Source: DASYUM01 sp036001225
GTDB lineage: Bacteria; Methylomirabilota; Methylomirabilia; Rokubacteriales; DASRDR01
Reading direction: 5' to 3'
Assembly (NCBI GenBank): GCA_036001225.1
Contig: DASYUM010000018.1
Location: 1 to 28,491 of the forward strand
Length of the DNA stretch: 28,491 bases
Of the stretch, positions 1-7,600 are shown piece after piece; position 1 is the stretch's first letter; every line of letters begins with the position of its first letter. Below the pieces are notes generated by a model. It had not been told where the DNA came from, did not search any database, and saw only the letters and a program-made list of their open reading frames with translations. The position numbers and the translations under genes are program-made.

Positions 1-457
1 GGAACTGCTCCCAGATCCGGCGCGAGAAGTAGCCGATCTGGAGGAAGTAGAAGAGCCGCTCCAGCCCTACGCCGCGGCCGCCCCGGCGGATGGCCAGCTC
101 CAGCTCGGAGGCGTCGGCCAAGAGCAGCAGCTCGGTCAGCGGATCGACCTCGGGCGCGCCCTCGGCCAGCAGGCGCTCGAGGAGATCCTGGGCCCACGGG
201 TCCTTGCGACCGAGGGCCTTGGCCGTCTCGACCCCCAGCGCTTTGAGGTCGAAGAAGTACAGATCGAAGAGCCGGTCGAAGGCGGCGAGGTCGCGGGCCT
301 CCTTCACAAGGGTCGCGGCGAGGGCGGTCCGGAACGTGTCGCGGTCGGCGAGGCCGACCTCGGCTGCGGCCTGCAGGGCGTCCAGCGCCTCCATGGTGGA
401 CACGCGGATCTCGGCCCGCCGAAGATCGCCGATGAACTCGAGGATCCGCTCATCCAT
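1..457 (-). CDS. CoxE-like VWA domain protein, N-terminal part (truncated by window edge)
   Basis: The minus-strand frame opens at an ATG ending at 457 and stays open for 152 codons to the left edge. It begins MDERILEFIGDLRRAEIRVS and continues with a helical segment rich in 'LDAL', 'LADRDTFRTALAATLVK' and 'FDRLFDLYF'. This is the typical N-terminal region of CoxE/YeaD-type VWA proteins, in which the VWA domain lies near the C-terminus, here outside the window. In characterised systems CoxE works with a MoxR-type AAA ATPase (CoxD) in maturation of the CO dehydrogenase active site; many homologues have other, unknown clients. The matching ATPase is upstream at 1350-2261, with a Crp-type regulator gene between them and 37 bp separating that gene from this one. 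Another start (ATG ending at 453) is out of frame. The MIDAS motif cannot be checked. Confidence 0.72.
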   Translation of the reverse strand, partial: MDERILEFIGDLRRAEIRVSTMEALDALQAAAEVGLADRDTFRTALAATLVKEARDLAAFDRLFDLYFFDLKALGVETAKALGRKDPWAQDLLERLLAEGAPEVDPLTELLLLADASELELAIRRGGRGVGLERLFYFLQIGYFSRRIWEQF

Positions 458-494
458 GGAGACCAGCCCGGGCGCCGCCGCCGAAGCGTGCGAC

Positions 495-1184
495 CTACAG
501 GTTGTCCTGGGCCACCACCTGCCGCTCATGGACGATGAGCGACTGGCCGGAGAAGCTCAACAGACCCTGCTGGGCGAGCTGGCGGATGATCCGGGACGTC
601 GTCGCCCGCGTGGTCCCGGCCAGCGCGGCGATGTCGCGCTGGCGGGGCGCCTTGGCGAAGACGAGGTGTTCGCCCTCCCGGCGCGCGTGCTGCTCGGAGA
701 GCTTGAGGATGCCGCGAACGATGCGGCCGGCGGCGTCCACGGTGGCCAGCGTGCTGATCTGCTTGTCGGCCTCCCGCAGGCGGCGACACAGCTCGATGAG
801 CAGCTTGCGGGCGACCGCGCCGTTGGAGTCCAGAAGCCGGAAGAAGGCGTCCTGAGGCAGCTCGAGCACTTCGGTGCGGGCGGCGGCGATGGCGTCGGCC
901 GACCGCGGGCGGCCGTCGATGAGGGAGAGCTCGCCGAAGTAGTCGCCGGGGCCCAGCTCGGCCAGCACCACCTCCCGACTCTGGCGGGAGAGCGAGATCT
1001 TGATGAGCCCGGCTGAGACCAGGAAGAACGACCGGCCCGGTTCGCCGGCATGGAACACGTAGGTGTCCTTGGGGACGTCACCGCGCCGGAACGCGTTGGC
1101 CAGCGTCAGTCGGTCGGCCAGGGCCAGGTCGCCGAACAGGGACGTGCGCTTCAGCATCGCGGAGACGACGGTCTCGGTGGTCAT
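495..1184 (-). CDS. Crp/Fnr family transcriptional regulator
   Basis: A 229-aa cytoplasmic DNA-binding regulator of normal family length. Residues about 15-130 form the cyclic-nucleotide-binding beta-roll. The phosphate-binding cassette reads FGELSLIDGRPRSADAIA and keeps the Glu and the Arg-Ser pair that in CRP contact the cyclic phosphate, so a nucleotide ligand is plausible. A long dimerisation helix follows, then a winged helix-turn-helix at about 180-215 (QRDIAALAGTTRATTSRIIR), the recognition helix having the TxxTxSR pattern. No Cys cluster for an Fe-S centre is seen, so it is not a classical FNR. It lies between a moxR-type gene and a coxE-type gene on the same strand, which suggests local or autoregulation. 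The ligand cannot be told from sequence; cAMP is inference, supported weakly by a class III cyclase-domain protein at 4615. Confidence 0.9.
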   Translation of the reverse strand: MTTETVVSAMLKRTSLFGDLALADRLTLANAFRRGDVPKDTYVFHAGEPGRSFFLVSAGLIKISLSRQSREVVLAELGPGDYFGELSLIDGRPRSADAIAAARTEVLELPQDAFFRLLDSNGAVARKLLIELCRRLREADKQISTLATVDAAGRIVRGILKLSEQHARREGEHLVFAKAPRQRDIAALAGTTRATTSRIIRQLAQQGLLSFSGQSLIVHERQVVAQDNL

Positions 1185-1212
1185 GGCGGGCCTCCCGCGC
1201 CGGGCCGACCCC

Positions 1213-1350
1213 CGAGCAGATCAAGGACGTAGGTAGGGCGAGCTGCAGGACGTCGCGGGGCCGGGGTCCCGCCGCCCGAGGCGAGCCGCCCGAAGTTGAG
1301 GCGCGCCGACGACCGAGGACGCAGAGGTGCGACGGGGTTCGGCACGGCGC
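1213..1350. repeat. Bipartite dispersed repeat, copy 1 (A at 1213-1233, B at 1313-1350)
   Basis: Two short blocks in the spacer between the moxR-like and crp-like genes recur together in the same orientation at 3638-3697. Block A (21 bp, core GATCAAGGACG) matches the second copy at 19 of 21 positions. Block B (38 bp, core CCGAGGACGCAGAG then TGCGACGGGG) matches at 34 of 38. Here the blocks are 79 bp apart; in copy 2 they are almost adjacent. Block B ends at the stop codon of the moxR-like gene. No protein-coding reason for the match is apparent. Confidence 0.7.
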
Positions 1351-2261
1351 TAGAGGTCGGCCAGGACCTTGTCCAGGCTCGCCTTCACGCGCTCGAGGTC
1401 CCGCTCGTATTTGACCAGGAGCGTGAGGGTCGCCTCGACCAGGTCGGGGTCGAGCCGATCGGCGTTGAGGATCGTGAGCGAGCGCACCCAGTCGAGACTC
1501 TCGGAGATGGAGGGAGCTTTGCGCAGCTCGAGGGCGCGGATGCGCTGCACCGCGGTCACCACCTCCCCGGCCAGCCGTTCGCTCGCCTCGGGCACCTTGA
1601 GGCGGATGATCGCCAGCTCTTCGGCGGCGGCGGGAAAGTCGATGAAGAGGTGGAGACACCGGCGCTTGAGCCCGTCGGTCAGCTCGCGGGCGTTGTTGGA
1701 GGTGAGGATGACCATGGGGATGTGGCGGGCCTTGATCGTCCCCAGTTCGGGCACCGAGACCTGCCAGTCGGAGAGCACCTCGAGCAGGAAGGCCTCGAAC
1801 TCGACCTCGGCCTTGTCGATCTCGTCCACCAGGAGCACCACCGGCTCGTCGGCCAGGATCGCCCCCAGGAGCGGCCGGGGAGAGAGGAAGCGATGGGAGA
1901 AGAAGGCGTCCTCCTGGCGCGCCACCCGGTCCACCGCGTCGGCCAGCGAGGGGGCGTCGGTGATCAGCTCCCCGATCCGCTCCCGCAGGATCTGGGTGTA
2001 GAGGAGCTGCTTGGCGTACCTCCACTCGTAGAGGGCCTTGGCCTCGTCCAGCCCCTCGTAGCACTGCAGCCGGATCAGCGGGCGGTGGAGGACCTCCGCC
2101 AGGACCTTGGCCAGCTCGGTCTTGCCGACCCCGGCCGGCCCTTCGACCAGGATCGGGCGGTTCATGCGGGCCGCCAGGAAGACGACGGTGGCGATACGGC
2201 GGTTCGTGATGTATTGGCTGGCGCGGAACCGATCCTGGATCTTCTCGACCGACTCGAACAT
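1350..2261 (-). CDS. MoxR family AAA+ ATPase, CoxD-like
   Basis: A 303-aa AAA+ ATPase of the MoxR clade, expected to act as a cytoplasmic chaperone or remodelling factor with a VWA partner. Walker A is G41-PAGVGK-T48, Walker B ends in LLVDEID with D146-E147, and the sensor-1 region reads MVILTSNNARELTDGLKRRC at about 175-195. The segment LQCYEGLDEAKALYEWRYAK after the first strand is characteristic of the CoxD-like branch. I start it at the ATG ending at 2261 because this gives the family N-terminus and a Shine-Dalgarno TAAGGAG 6 nt upstream; the same frame is open much further upstream but only as a shadow of the protease gene on the other strand. The crp-like and coxE-like genes follow downstream. 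The client enzyme is unknown, since no cox structural genes are in view. Confidence 0.92.
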   Translation of the reverse strand: MFESVEKIQDRFRASQYITNRRIATVVFLAARMNRPILVEGPAGVGKTELAKVLAEVLHRPLIRLQCYEGLDEAKALYEWRYAKQLLYTQILRERIGELITDAPSLADAVDRVARQEDAFFSHRFLSPRPLLGAILADEPVVLLVDEIDKAEVEFEAFLLEVLSDWQVSVPELGTIKARHIPMVILTSNNARELTDGLKRRCLHLFIDFPAAAEELAIIRLKVPEASERLAGEVVTAVQRIRALELRKAPSISESLDWVRSLTILNADRLDPDLVEATLTLLVKYERDLERVKASLDKVLADL

Positions 2262-2287
2262 CCGCGACTCCTTACCGCGACTCCTTA
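2262..2287 (-). promoter_or_regulatory. Perfect 13-bp tandem duplication carrying two ribosome binding sites
   Basis: Immediately upstream of the moxR-like ATG the top-strand unit CCGCGACTCCTTA occurs twice without a gap (2262-2274 and 2275-2287). On the coding strand each copy gives TAAGGAGTCGCGG, so there are two identical Shine-Dalgarno sites, 6 and 19 nt from the start codon. Only the inner one is at normal spacing. The outer one could act as a standby site or simply be a recent slippage product. Confidence 0.85.
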
Positions 2288-2316
2288 GGTAGAAGCCCCG
2301 TGGACACAGTCCTTGC

Positions 2317-2346
2317 ATGATACACGCGGGGGGCCGCCGGCGCCAA
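2317..2346 (-). promoter_or_regulatory. Candidate sigma70-type promoter for the moxR-like operon
   Basis: Reading the minus strand, TTGGCG (2346-2341) and TATCAT (2322-2317) are separated by 18 bp, predicting a transcript start near 2310 and a leader of about 50 nt. A small hyphenated palindrome GGAC-ACA-GTCC (2302-2312) lies at the predicted start site and could be an operator. The -35 box is only a partial match. Confidence 0.4.
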
Positions 2347-2424
2347 CTCGGGAGAGCCGAGCCGATTCGGGGGCCCTCCCGGCTCCCCGGCTCTGGCGCG
2401 GTCAGCCGCGCGGCCGTCGCGGGC

Positions 2425-2452
2425 TTGTCCCCCTGCGGGTGCCCGGTATACT
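2425..2452 (+). promoter_or_regulatory. Promoter of the M48 protease gene, predicting a leaderless mRNA
   Basis: TTGTCC (2425-2430) and TATACT (2447-2452) are spaced by 16 bp. The expected start of transcription, about 7 nt after the -10 box, is 2459-2460, which coincides with the GTG start codon chosen for the protease at 2460. There is no Shine-Dalgarno sequence before that GTG, in agreement with leaderless initiation. Confidence 0.55.
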
Positions 2453-2459
2453 TCCCTCC

Positions 2460-3584
2460 GTGAGTGACCCCGACGCCGAGGCGCGCGGCTACCACCGGCG
2501 CCAGCTTCTCCTGGCCGTTGCGTCCTTTCTCCTGACGGTCGTCGTCCTCGCCATCTGGCAGGGGTCGGGCGCGGCCGGGGCCTTGGCGGCGATGCTCGAG
2601 CAGCGGCTCGGAGCGCGGGCGGCAGTGGTGGCGCTCATGCTGGCCGTCGTGGGGGGCTCGACCGCGTTCGCCACCCTCCCGCTCGACGTCGTCCGTGGGT
2701 TTCTGCTGCCCCGACGGGCCGGCCTGCTCAGTCAATCCTTCCGAGGCTGGCTCGCCGACCGGGCCAAGGGGCTGGCCCTGGGTGGGGCCCTCGGCCTGGC
2801 CGCATTCGAGCTCTTCTACGGCCTGTTGGCCTGGAGTCCCCGCTGGTGGTGGGTCGCGGGCGCCGCCGCGCTCGCCGTCGGCAGCGCGCTGCTCACCGCC
2901 ATCGTGCCGATCTGGATCGTTCCGCTCTTCTACCGTCTGACCCCGCTCGACGACCCGGTCCTTCGCGGGCGCGTCCTCGCGCTGGCGGGTCGGGCCGGCG
3001 TCGCCGCCGCCGAGGTCGTGGTGGCCGACTTCTCGCGCAAGGGGCGGACCGCCAACGCCGCCGTGATCGGGCTCGGCCGGACCCGGCGGATCCTGCTGAG
3101 CGACACCCTGCTCTCGGGGTTCACGCCCGAGGAAGTCGAGGTGGTGCTGGCCCACGAACTGGCCCACCACGCGCGCGGCCACCTTCGCCAGGCGCTGGCG
3201 TTGCAGGCAATCCTGCTGGTCGTGGTCCTGGCCCTCGTCCAGGCGGGACTGGCCCTGGCCGGTCCGCCGCTGGGTCTCCGCGATGCCGCTGATCCGGCCG
3301 GCCTCCCCGTGCTGGCCCTCCTCCTCGCGGTCATCGGCGTCCTGGTCACCCCGCTGGCCGCCGCCTGGTCGCGCCGCCTCGAGCGGCAGGCCGACGCCGA
3401 CGCCCTCGCGGTGACACGGGCACCGGCGGCGTTCGTGGCGGCCATGGAGCGGCTCGGGCGGCTCAACCTCGCCGAGCGCCGCCCACACCGGCTCAAGGAG
3501 TGGCTCTTCGCCACCCACCCCTCGCTCGAGCAGCGCATCGCGTTCGCGCGGGCCCTGGAACCGACACTCCGGGGAGCGGCCTGA
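2460..3584 (+). CDS. M48 family membrane zinc metallopeptidase (Ste24/HtpX-like)
   Basis: A 374-aa integral membrane protease. Zinc motif H232-E-L-A-H236 sits in VVLAHELAHHARGHL, and the third ligand is probably E308 in LERQADADAL, the usual M48 arrangement. Hydrophobic helices are seen at about 14-33, 54-75, 105-122 and 130-155 before the catalytic domain and at about 245-265 and 278-300 after the HEXXH, resembling the Ste24-type topology. The C-terminal THPSLEQRIA is also typical of the family. Such proteases clear misfolded or damaged membrane proteins. I choose GTG 2460 over the in-frame ATG at 2313 because the residues between are low-complexity, Arg/Pro-rich and non-membrane, and because a promoter lies within them. 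The gene is divergent from the moxR-like gene; the next gene begins 1 nt after its stop codon. Confidence 0.9.
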   Translation: MSDPDAEARGYHRRQLLLAVASFLLTVVVLAIWQGSGAAGALAAMLEQRLGARAAVVALMLAVVGGSTAFATLPLDVVRGFLLPRRAGLLSQSFRGWLADRAKGLALGGALGLAAFELFYGLLAWSPRWWWVAGAAALAVGSALLTAIVPIWIVPLFYRLTPLDDPVLRGRVLALAGRAGVAAAEVVVADFSRKGRTANAAVIGLGRTRRILLSDTLLSGFTPEEVEVVLAHELAHHARGHLRQALALQAILLVVVLALVQAGLALAGPPLGLRDAADPAGLPVLALLLAVIGVLVTPLAAAWSRRLERQADADALAVTRAPAAFVAAMERLGRLNLAERRPHRLKEWLFATHPSLEQRIAFARALEPTLRGAA

Positions 3585-3585
3585 C

Positions 3586-4581
3586 GTGGCCCGGTCCACC
3601 CGACGCGCGTCCTCCGGCCGGCCGCCGCGCCGAGACCCGAGCCGATCAAGGACGCAGGGCCGAGGACGCAGAGATGCGACGGGGATCGGCGCGGCACGGG
3701 CCGAGCTGCGCCGGCTGGTCTCCCAGCGGGCCGGGCTGATCGTGCCGGGCGCCTACGACGGCGTGTCGGCCCGGCTCGTCGAGCAGGCGGGGTTCCCGGC
3801 GGTCTACATGACGGGTTACGGCACCTCGGCCTCCCGGCTCGGCCTGCCCGACCTCGGGTTCGCCGGCCTCGGCGAGATGGCGGAGAACGTCCGCCAGCTC
3901 GCCGGCGCAGTCCGGATCCCGCTCATCGCCGACGCCGACACCGGGTACGGCGGGCCGCTGGCCGTCCAGCGTACCGTCCGCGCCTACGAGGCGGCCGGGG
4001 CCGCCGCGCTCCATCTCGAGGACCAGGTCTGGCCCAAGCGGTGCGGCCACCTCGCCGGCAAGGAAGTCGTGCCGGCCGAGGAGATGGTGGACAAGCTCCG
4101 GGCGGCTGTCGAGGCCCGGACCGACCCCGATCTCTTGCTGATCGCCCGGACCGATGCGATCGCGGTGACGGGCTTCGAGGATGCGCTGGCCCGGGCCGAG
4201 GCGTACGCGAAGGCGGGCGCCGACGTCCTCTTCGTCGAGGCGCCGACCACGGTGGCCGAGGTGGAGGCGATCCCGCGCCGGCTGGACCGCCCCTGCCTCT
4301 TCAACTACGCGCCCGGCGGGCGGAGCCCGCTCCTGCCGCTCGGACGGCTCCGCGCGCTCGGCTACGCGATCATCCTGCTTCCCGTCCAGACGCTCTTCGC
4401 CGCCGCCCGCGCGATGGCCGAGTACCTGGGGGCGCTCCGGAAGAGCGGGGAGGTCGCCGCCCTCGACGACCGCCTCATGCCCTTCGCCGACTTCAACCTG
4501 CTCTTCGACGTGCCGACGCTGCTCGAACGGGAGCGACGCTTCCGCGCCGGCGCCGACGCGTCCGGCCAAGCCCCGAGTTGA
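3586..4581 (+). CDS. PEP mutase/isocitrate lyase superfamily enzyme
   Basis: A TIM-barrel enzyme of the PEP mutase/isocitrate lyase superfamily, 331 aa from GTG 3586. Clear family signatures are PGAYDGVSARL at the first strand, the metal site D116-A-D-T-G-Y-G122 and the catalytic loop K151-R-C-G-H155 with its cysteine, as in lyases that cleave a C-C bond in 2-methylisocitrate or related acids. Members also include oxaloacetate decarboxylases, so the exact substrate is open. The homologous part begins near residue 37 (AELRRLVS); the first 35 residues are Arg-rich and include a dispersed DNA repeat. GTG 3586, one base after the protease stop and 9 nt downstream of GGGGAG, is the only usual start codon before the conserved region; the ATG at 3674 is out of frame by one base. 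The start is therefore uncertain. Confidence 0.87.
   Translation: MARSTRRASSGRPPRRDPSRSRTQGRGRRDATGIGAARAELRRLVSQRAGLIVPGAYDGVSARLVEQAGFPAVYMTGYGTSASRLGLPDLGFAGLGEMAENVRQLAGAVRIPLIADADTGYGGPLAVQRTVRAYEAAGAAALHLEDQVWPKRCGHLAGKEVVPAEEMVDKLRAAVEARTDPDLLLIARTDAIAVTGFEDALARAEAYAKAGADVLFVEAPTTVAEVEAIPRRLDRPCLFNYAPGGRSPLLPLGRLRALGYAIILLPVQTLFAAARAMAEYLGALRKSGEVAALDDRLMPFADFNLLFDVPTLLERERRFRAGADASGQAPS
3638..3697. repeat. Bipartite dispersed repeat, copy 2 (A at 3638-3658, B at 3660-3697)
   Basis: This copy matches the blocks at 1213-1233 (19/21) and 1313-1350 (34/38), in the same orientation but fused with one base between them. It falls within the presumed N-terminal codons of the PEP mutase-family gene, a region without family similarity. 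Either the repeat has been captured as coding sequence or the gene starts later than any standard codon suggests. Confidence 0.7.
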
Positions 4582-4614
4582 CACCAACGCGCGGGCCGTG
4601 GGAGCGTTAACGCC

Positions 4615-7600
4615 ATGGCTGGCCCTGTTCTCTGCCCGGCGTGTCGCTTCGAGAACACGGCCGCCGCCAAGTTCTGCGGCGCCTGCGGAGCCCGGCTGGC
4701 GGCCGGCTGTCCGCAGTGCGGCACCGAGAACCCGCCCACCTTCAAGTTCTGCTCGGAGTGCGGCACCGCGCTCACCGGCGCGGCCCCAGCGCCGACCACG
4801 TCGCCGCCGACGGCGGCCGCGCCGAAGGACGCCGTCTTCCGGCTCCAGGAGGCCAAGCTCGCCACCTACACGCCTGCCCACCTGGCCGAGAAGATCCTGA
4901 CCTCCCGGGCGGCGCTGGAGGGCGAGCGCAAGGCGGTCACCGTCCTCTTCGCCGACGTCGTCGGGTTCACCGAGCTGGCCAGTCGGCTCACGCCGGAGGA
5001 CATCCACACGGTGATGGACGGTTGCTTCGAGCGGCTGTCAGAAGCCGTCCACCGCTACGAGGGGACGATCAATCAGTTCACCGGCGACGGGATCATGGCC
5101 CTCTTCGGCGCGCCCATCGCCCGCGAGGACCACGCCGAGCGGGCGCTGCACGCCGCCCTCGCCATCCAGGCCGCCATCGCCGCGTACGGCCAGGCCCTGG
5201 CCCGCGAGAAGGGGATCGAGTTCCGGATGCGGATCGGCCTCCACAGCGGCACCGTGGTGGTCGGCCGGATCGGCGACAACCTCCGGATGGACTACACCGC
5301 CCAGGGCGACACGGTGAACCTGGCCGCCCGGCTCGAGCAGGGCTGCCCGCCGGGGCGGGTGCTGGTCAGCGAGACCACCCGCCGCCTGGCCGAGGCGGCC
5401 TTCACGTTCCAGGCGGTGCCGCCGCTGGCGGTCAAGGGCAAGACGGCGCCGGTCACCGCGTTCGAGGTCGAGCGGCGGCGGGAGCAGCGGGCGCGCGTCG
5501 AATTGGCCGCCGAGCACGGGCTGACGCCGCTGGTCGGCCGTGAGCGCGAGCTGAGCGCGCTGACCGAGGGCTTCGCCCGGGCCCGCGAGGGCCGCGGCCA
5601 GGTGGTCGGCATCGTCGGCGAGGCTGGGGTCGGCAAGTCGCGCCTCCTCTACGAGTTCCAGCGCGGGCTGCGAGGGCAGGCGCTCTACCTGGAGGGCCGC
5701 TGCATCTCCTGGGGCCAGGCCACCCCGCTCTTTCCGCTGGTGGGGATGCTCAAGCGGGGGCTGCGGATCGAGGAGGACGCCCGCGACGAGGTGGTCCGCG
5801 AGCGGGTGATCCGCGGTCTCCAGCGGGCCGGCGCCGAGGAGCGGTACGTGCCGTTCCTCCTCAATCTCCTCGGCGTCGAGACCGACGACCCCGCCGTCCA
5901 GGGCATCGCCGCCGAGGCCAAGCGGCGGTACACCTTCGAGGCCCTCCGCACCCTCACCCTGGCCGGGAGCGCCCGCCGGCCGATCGTGTTCGCCGTCGAG
6001 GACCTCCACTGGGTCGATCAGCCCTCCCAGGATTTCTTCCGCTACCTGGCCGAGCAGAGCGGGCGGGCCGCGGTGCTGATCGTCGTCACCTATCGCCCCG
6101 GCTACGTCCATCCCTGGGGCGACAAGTCCTACTACTCGCAGATCGCCCTGGCCCCGCTCTCGGACGGGGACAGCCAGCGGGTCGTCGAGTCGGTCCTCGG
6201 CGTCCGCGCGCTCCCCGAGGAGATCAAGACGCTCATCTGCCAGAAGGCGGAGGGAAACCCCTTCTACCTGGAGGAGATCACGCGCTCCTTCCTCGACACC
6301 GGCGTCCTCACCCGCGTCAACGGCGGCTACGTCCTGGCCCGGGCGGTCACGCCGCAGGACGTCCCCGACACCGTCCAGGGCGTCATCATGGCCCGCATCG
6401 ACCGGCTGGCCGAGGCGCGGAAGCGGACGATCCAGACCGCCGCCGTCGTCGGGCGCGAGTTCCCGCTGCGGCTCTTGCGGCAGATCTCCGACATCCAGGA
6501 GCGGCTGGAGGAGGCGCTCGCCGGGCTCCAGTCGCTCGAGTTCATCTACGAGAAGACGCTCTTCCCCGACCTCGAGTACGTCTTCAAGCACGCCCTCGTC
6601 CAGGACGTCGCCTACGGCAGCCTGCTCCGGCCTCGCCGCCGGGCGCTCCACGAGCTGGTGGGCCGCGGCATCGAAGAGCTCTACCCTGACCGGCTCGACG
6701 AGCACGTGGCCGAGCTGGCCCACCACTTCGCCCAGGGCGAAGTCTGGCCGAAGGCCTTCGAGTACGCCCGCCGGGCTGGCGACCGCGCCCGCGCCCTCTT
6801 CGCCAACCGCGAGGCCATCCACCACTACACCCAGGCGCTGGAGGCGGCCGCGCGGATGAGCCCGCCGCCGGGCGACGCCGAGCTGCTGGCGATCCACGAG
6901 GCCCGGGGCACGGTCTGGCACCTCCTCACCAACTACGACGCCGCGGTGGCCGACTTCGAAGCAATGCAGGCGGCGGCCCGCCGCCTCGGCGACCGGGTCA
7001 AGGAAGGCGAGGCGCTGTGCAACCAGGCGGGCTCTCATTGGTGGCGCTTCTCCCAAGCCCACAAGGGGCTGGTCGAGAAGTGCGCCCGGGAGGCGATGGC
7101 GATCGCGGAGGAGACGGGCGACGAGCGCATCCTGGCTCGGGTCCTCTCGTCGCTGGGGATGGTCAGCCAGAAGGACGGCGACCTGCGCGAGGCCGACGCG
7201 AAGCTGCTCCGCTCGGCGGAGATCTGTCAGCGGCGGGGGTTCGCGGGCCCGCTGATCACCAACCTCGTCTGGCTGGGCGCCCAGGCCCATTGGCGGGGCG
7301 AGTCACAGCGCGCGCTCGACTACGAGGCGGAAGCCGAACGGCTGGCCCGGCAACAGCACGAGGGCTTCTCGGAGATGGTGGCGCACTGCTTCCGGTGCAA
7401 CGCGCACGCCGCCCTGGGCGAGTGGGAGATCGCGTTTCAGGCCCTCGACGAGGTGATGCGCAAGGCGCGGGAGCGAGAGAACAAATACGCGGCGGCGCGG
7501 GGGACCAACACGCGCGGCGCCTTCCACCACGAGCTGGGCGATCTCCAGCGGGCCATCGACCTCAACCGGGAAGGGATCGAGCTCGGCCGGGCGGCGAAGA

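Noticed and set aside
495..1184. Reading the regulator as a CooA-type CO sensor because of the cox-like neighbours
   Set aside because: No haem-ligand pattern (N-terminal Pro, Cys/His pair) is visible; only a general Crp/Fnr call is justified.
2262..3599. Upstream extension of the moxR-like frame to 749 codons
   Set aside because: The extension is the mirror of the M48 protease gene; the MoxR family N-terminus and ribosome site begin at 2261.
5038..7290. A 750-codon open frame on the minus strand
   Set aside because: It lies opposite the cyclase/AAA/TPR gene, is Leu/Asp/Gly/Arg low-complexity and has no domain signature; long antisense frames are expected at this GC content.
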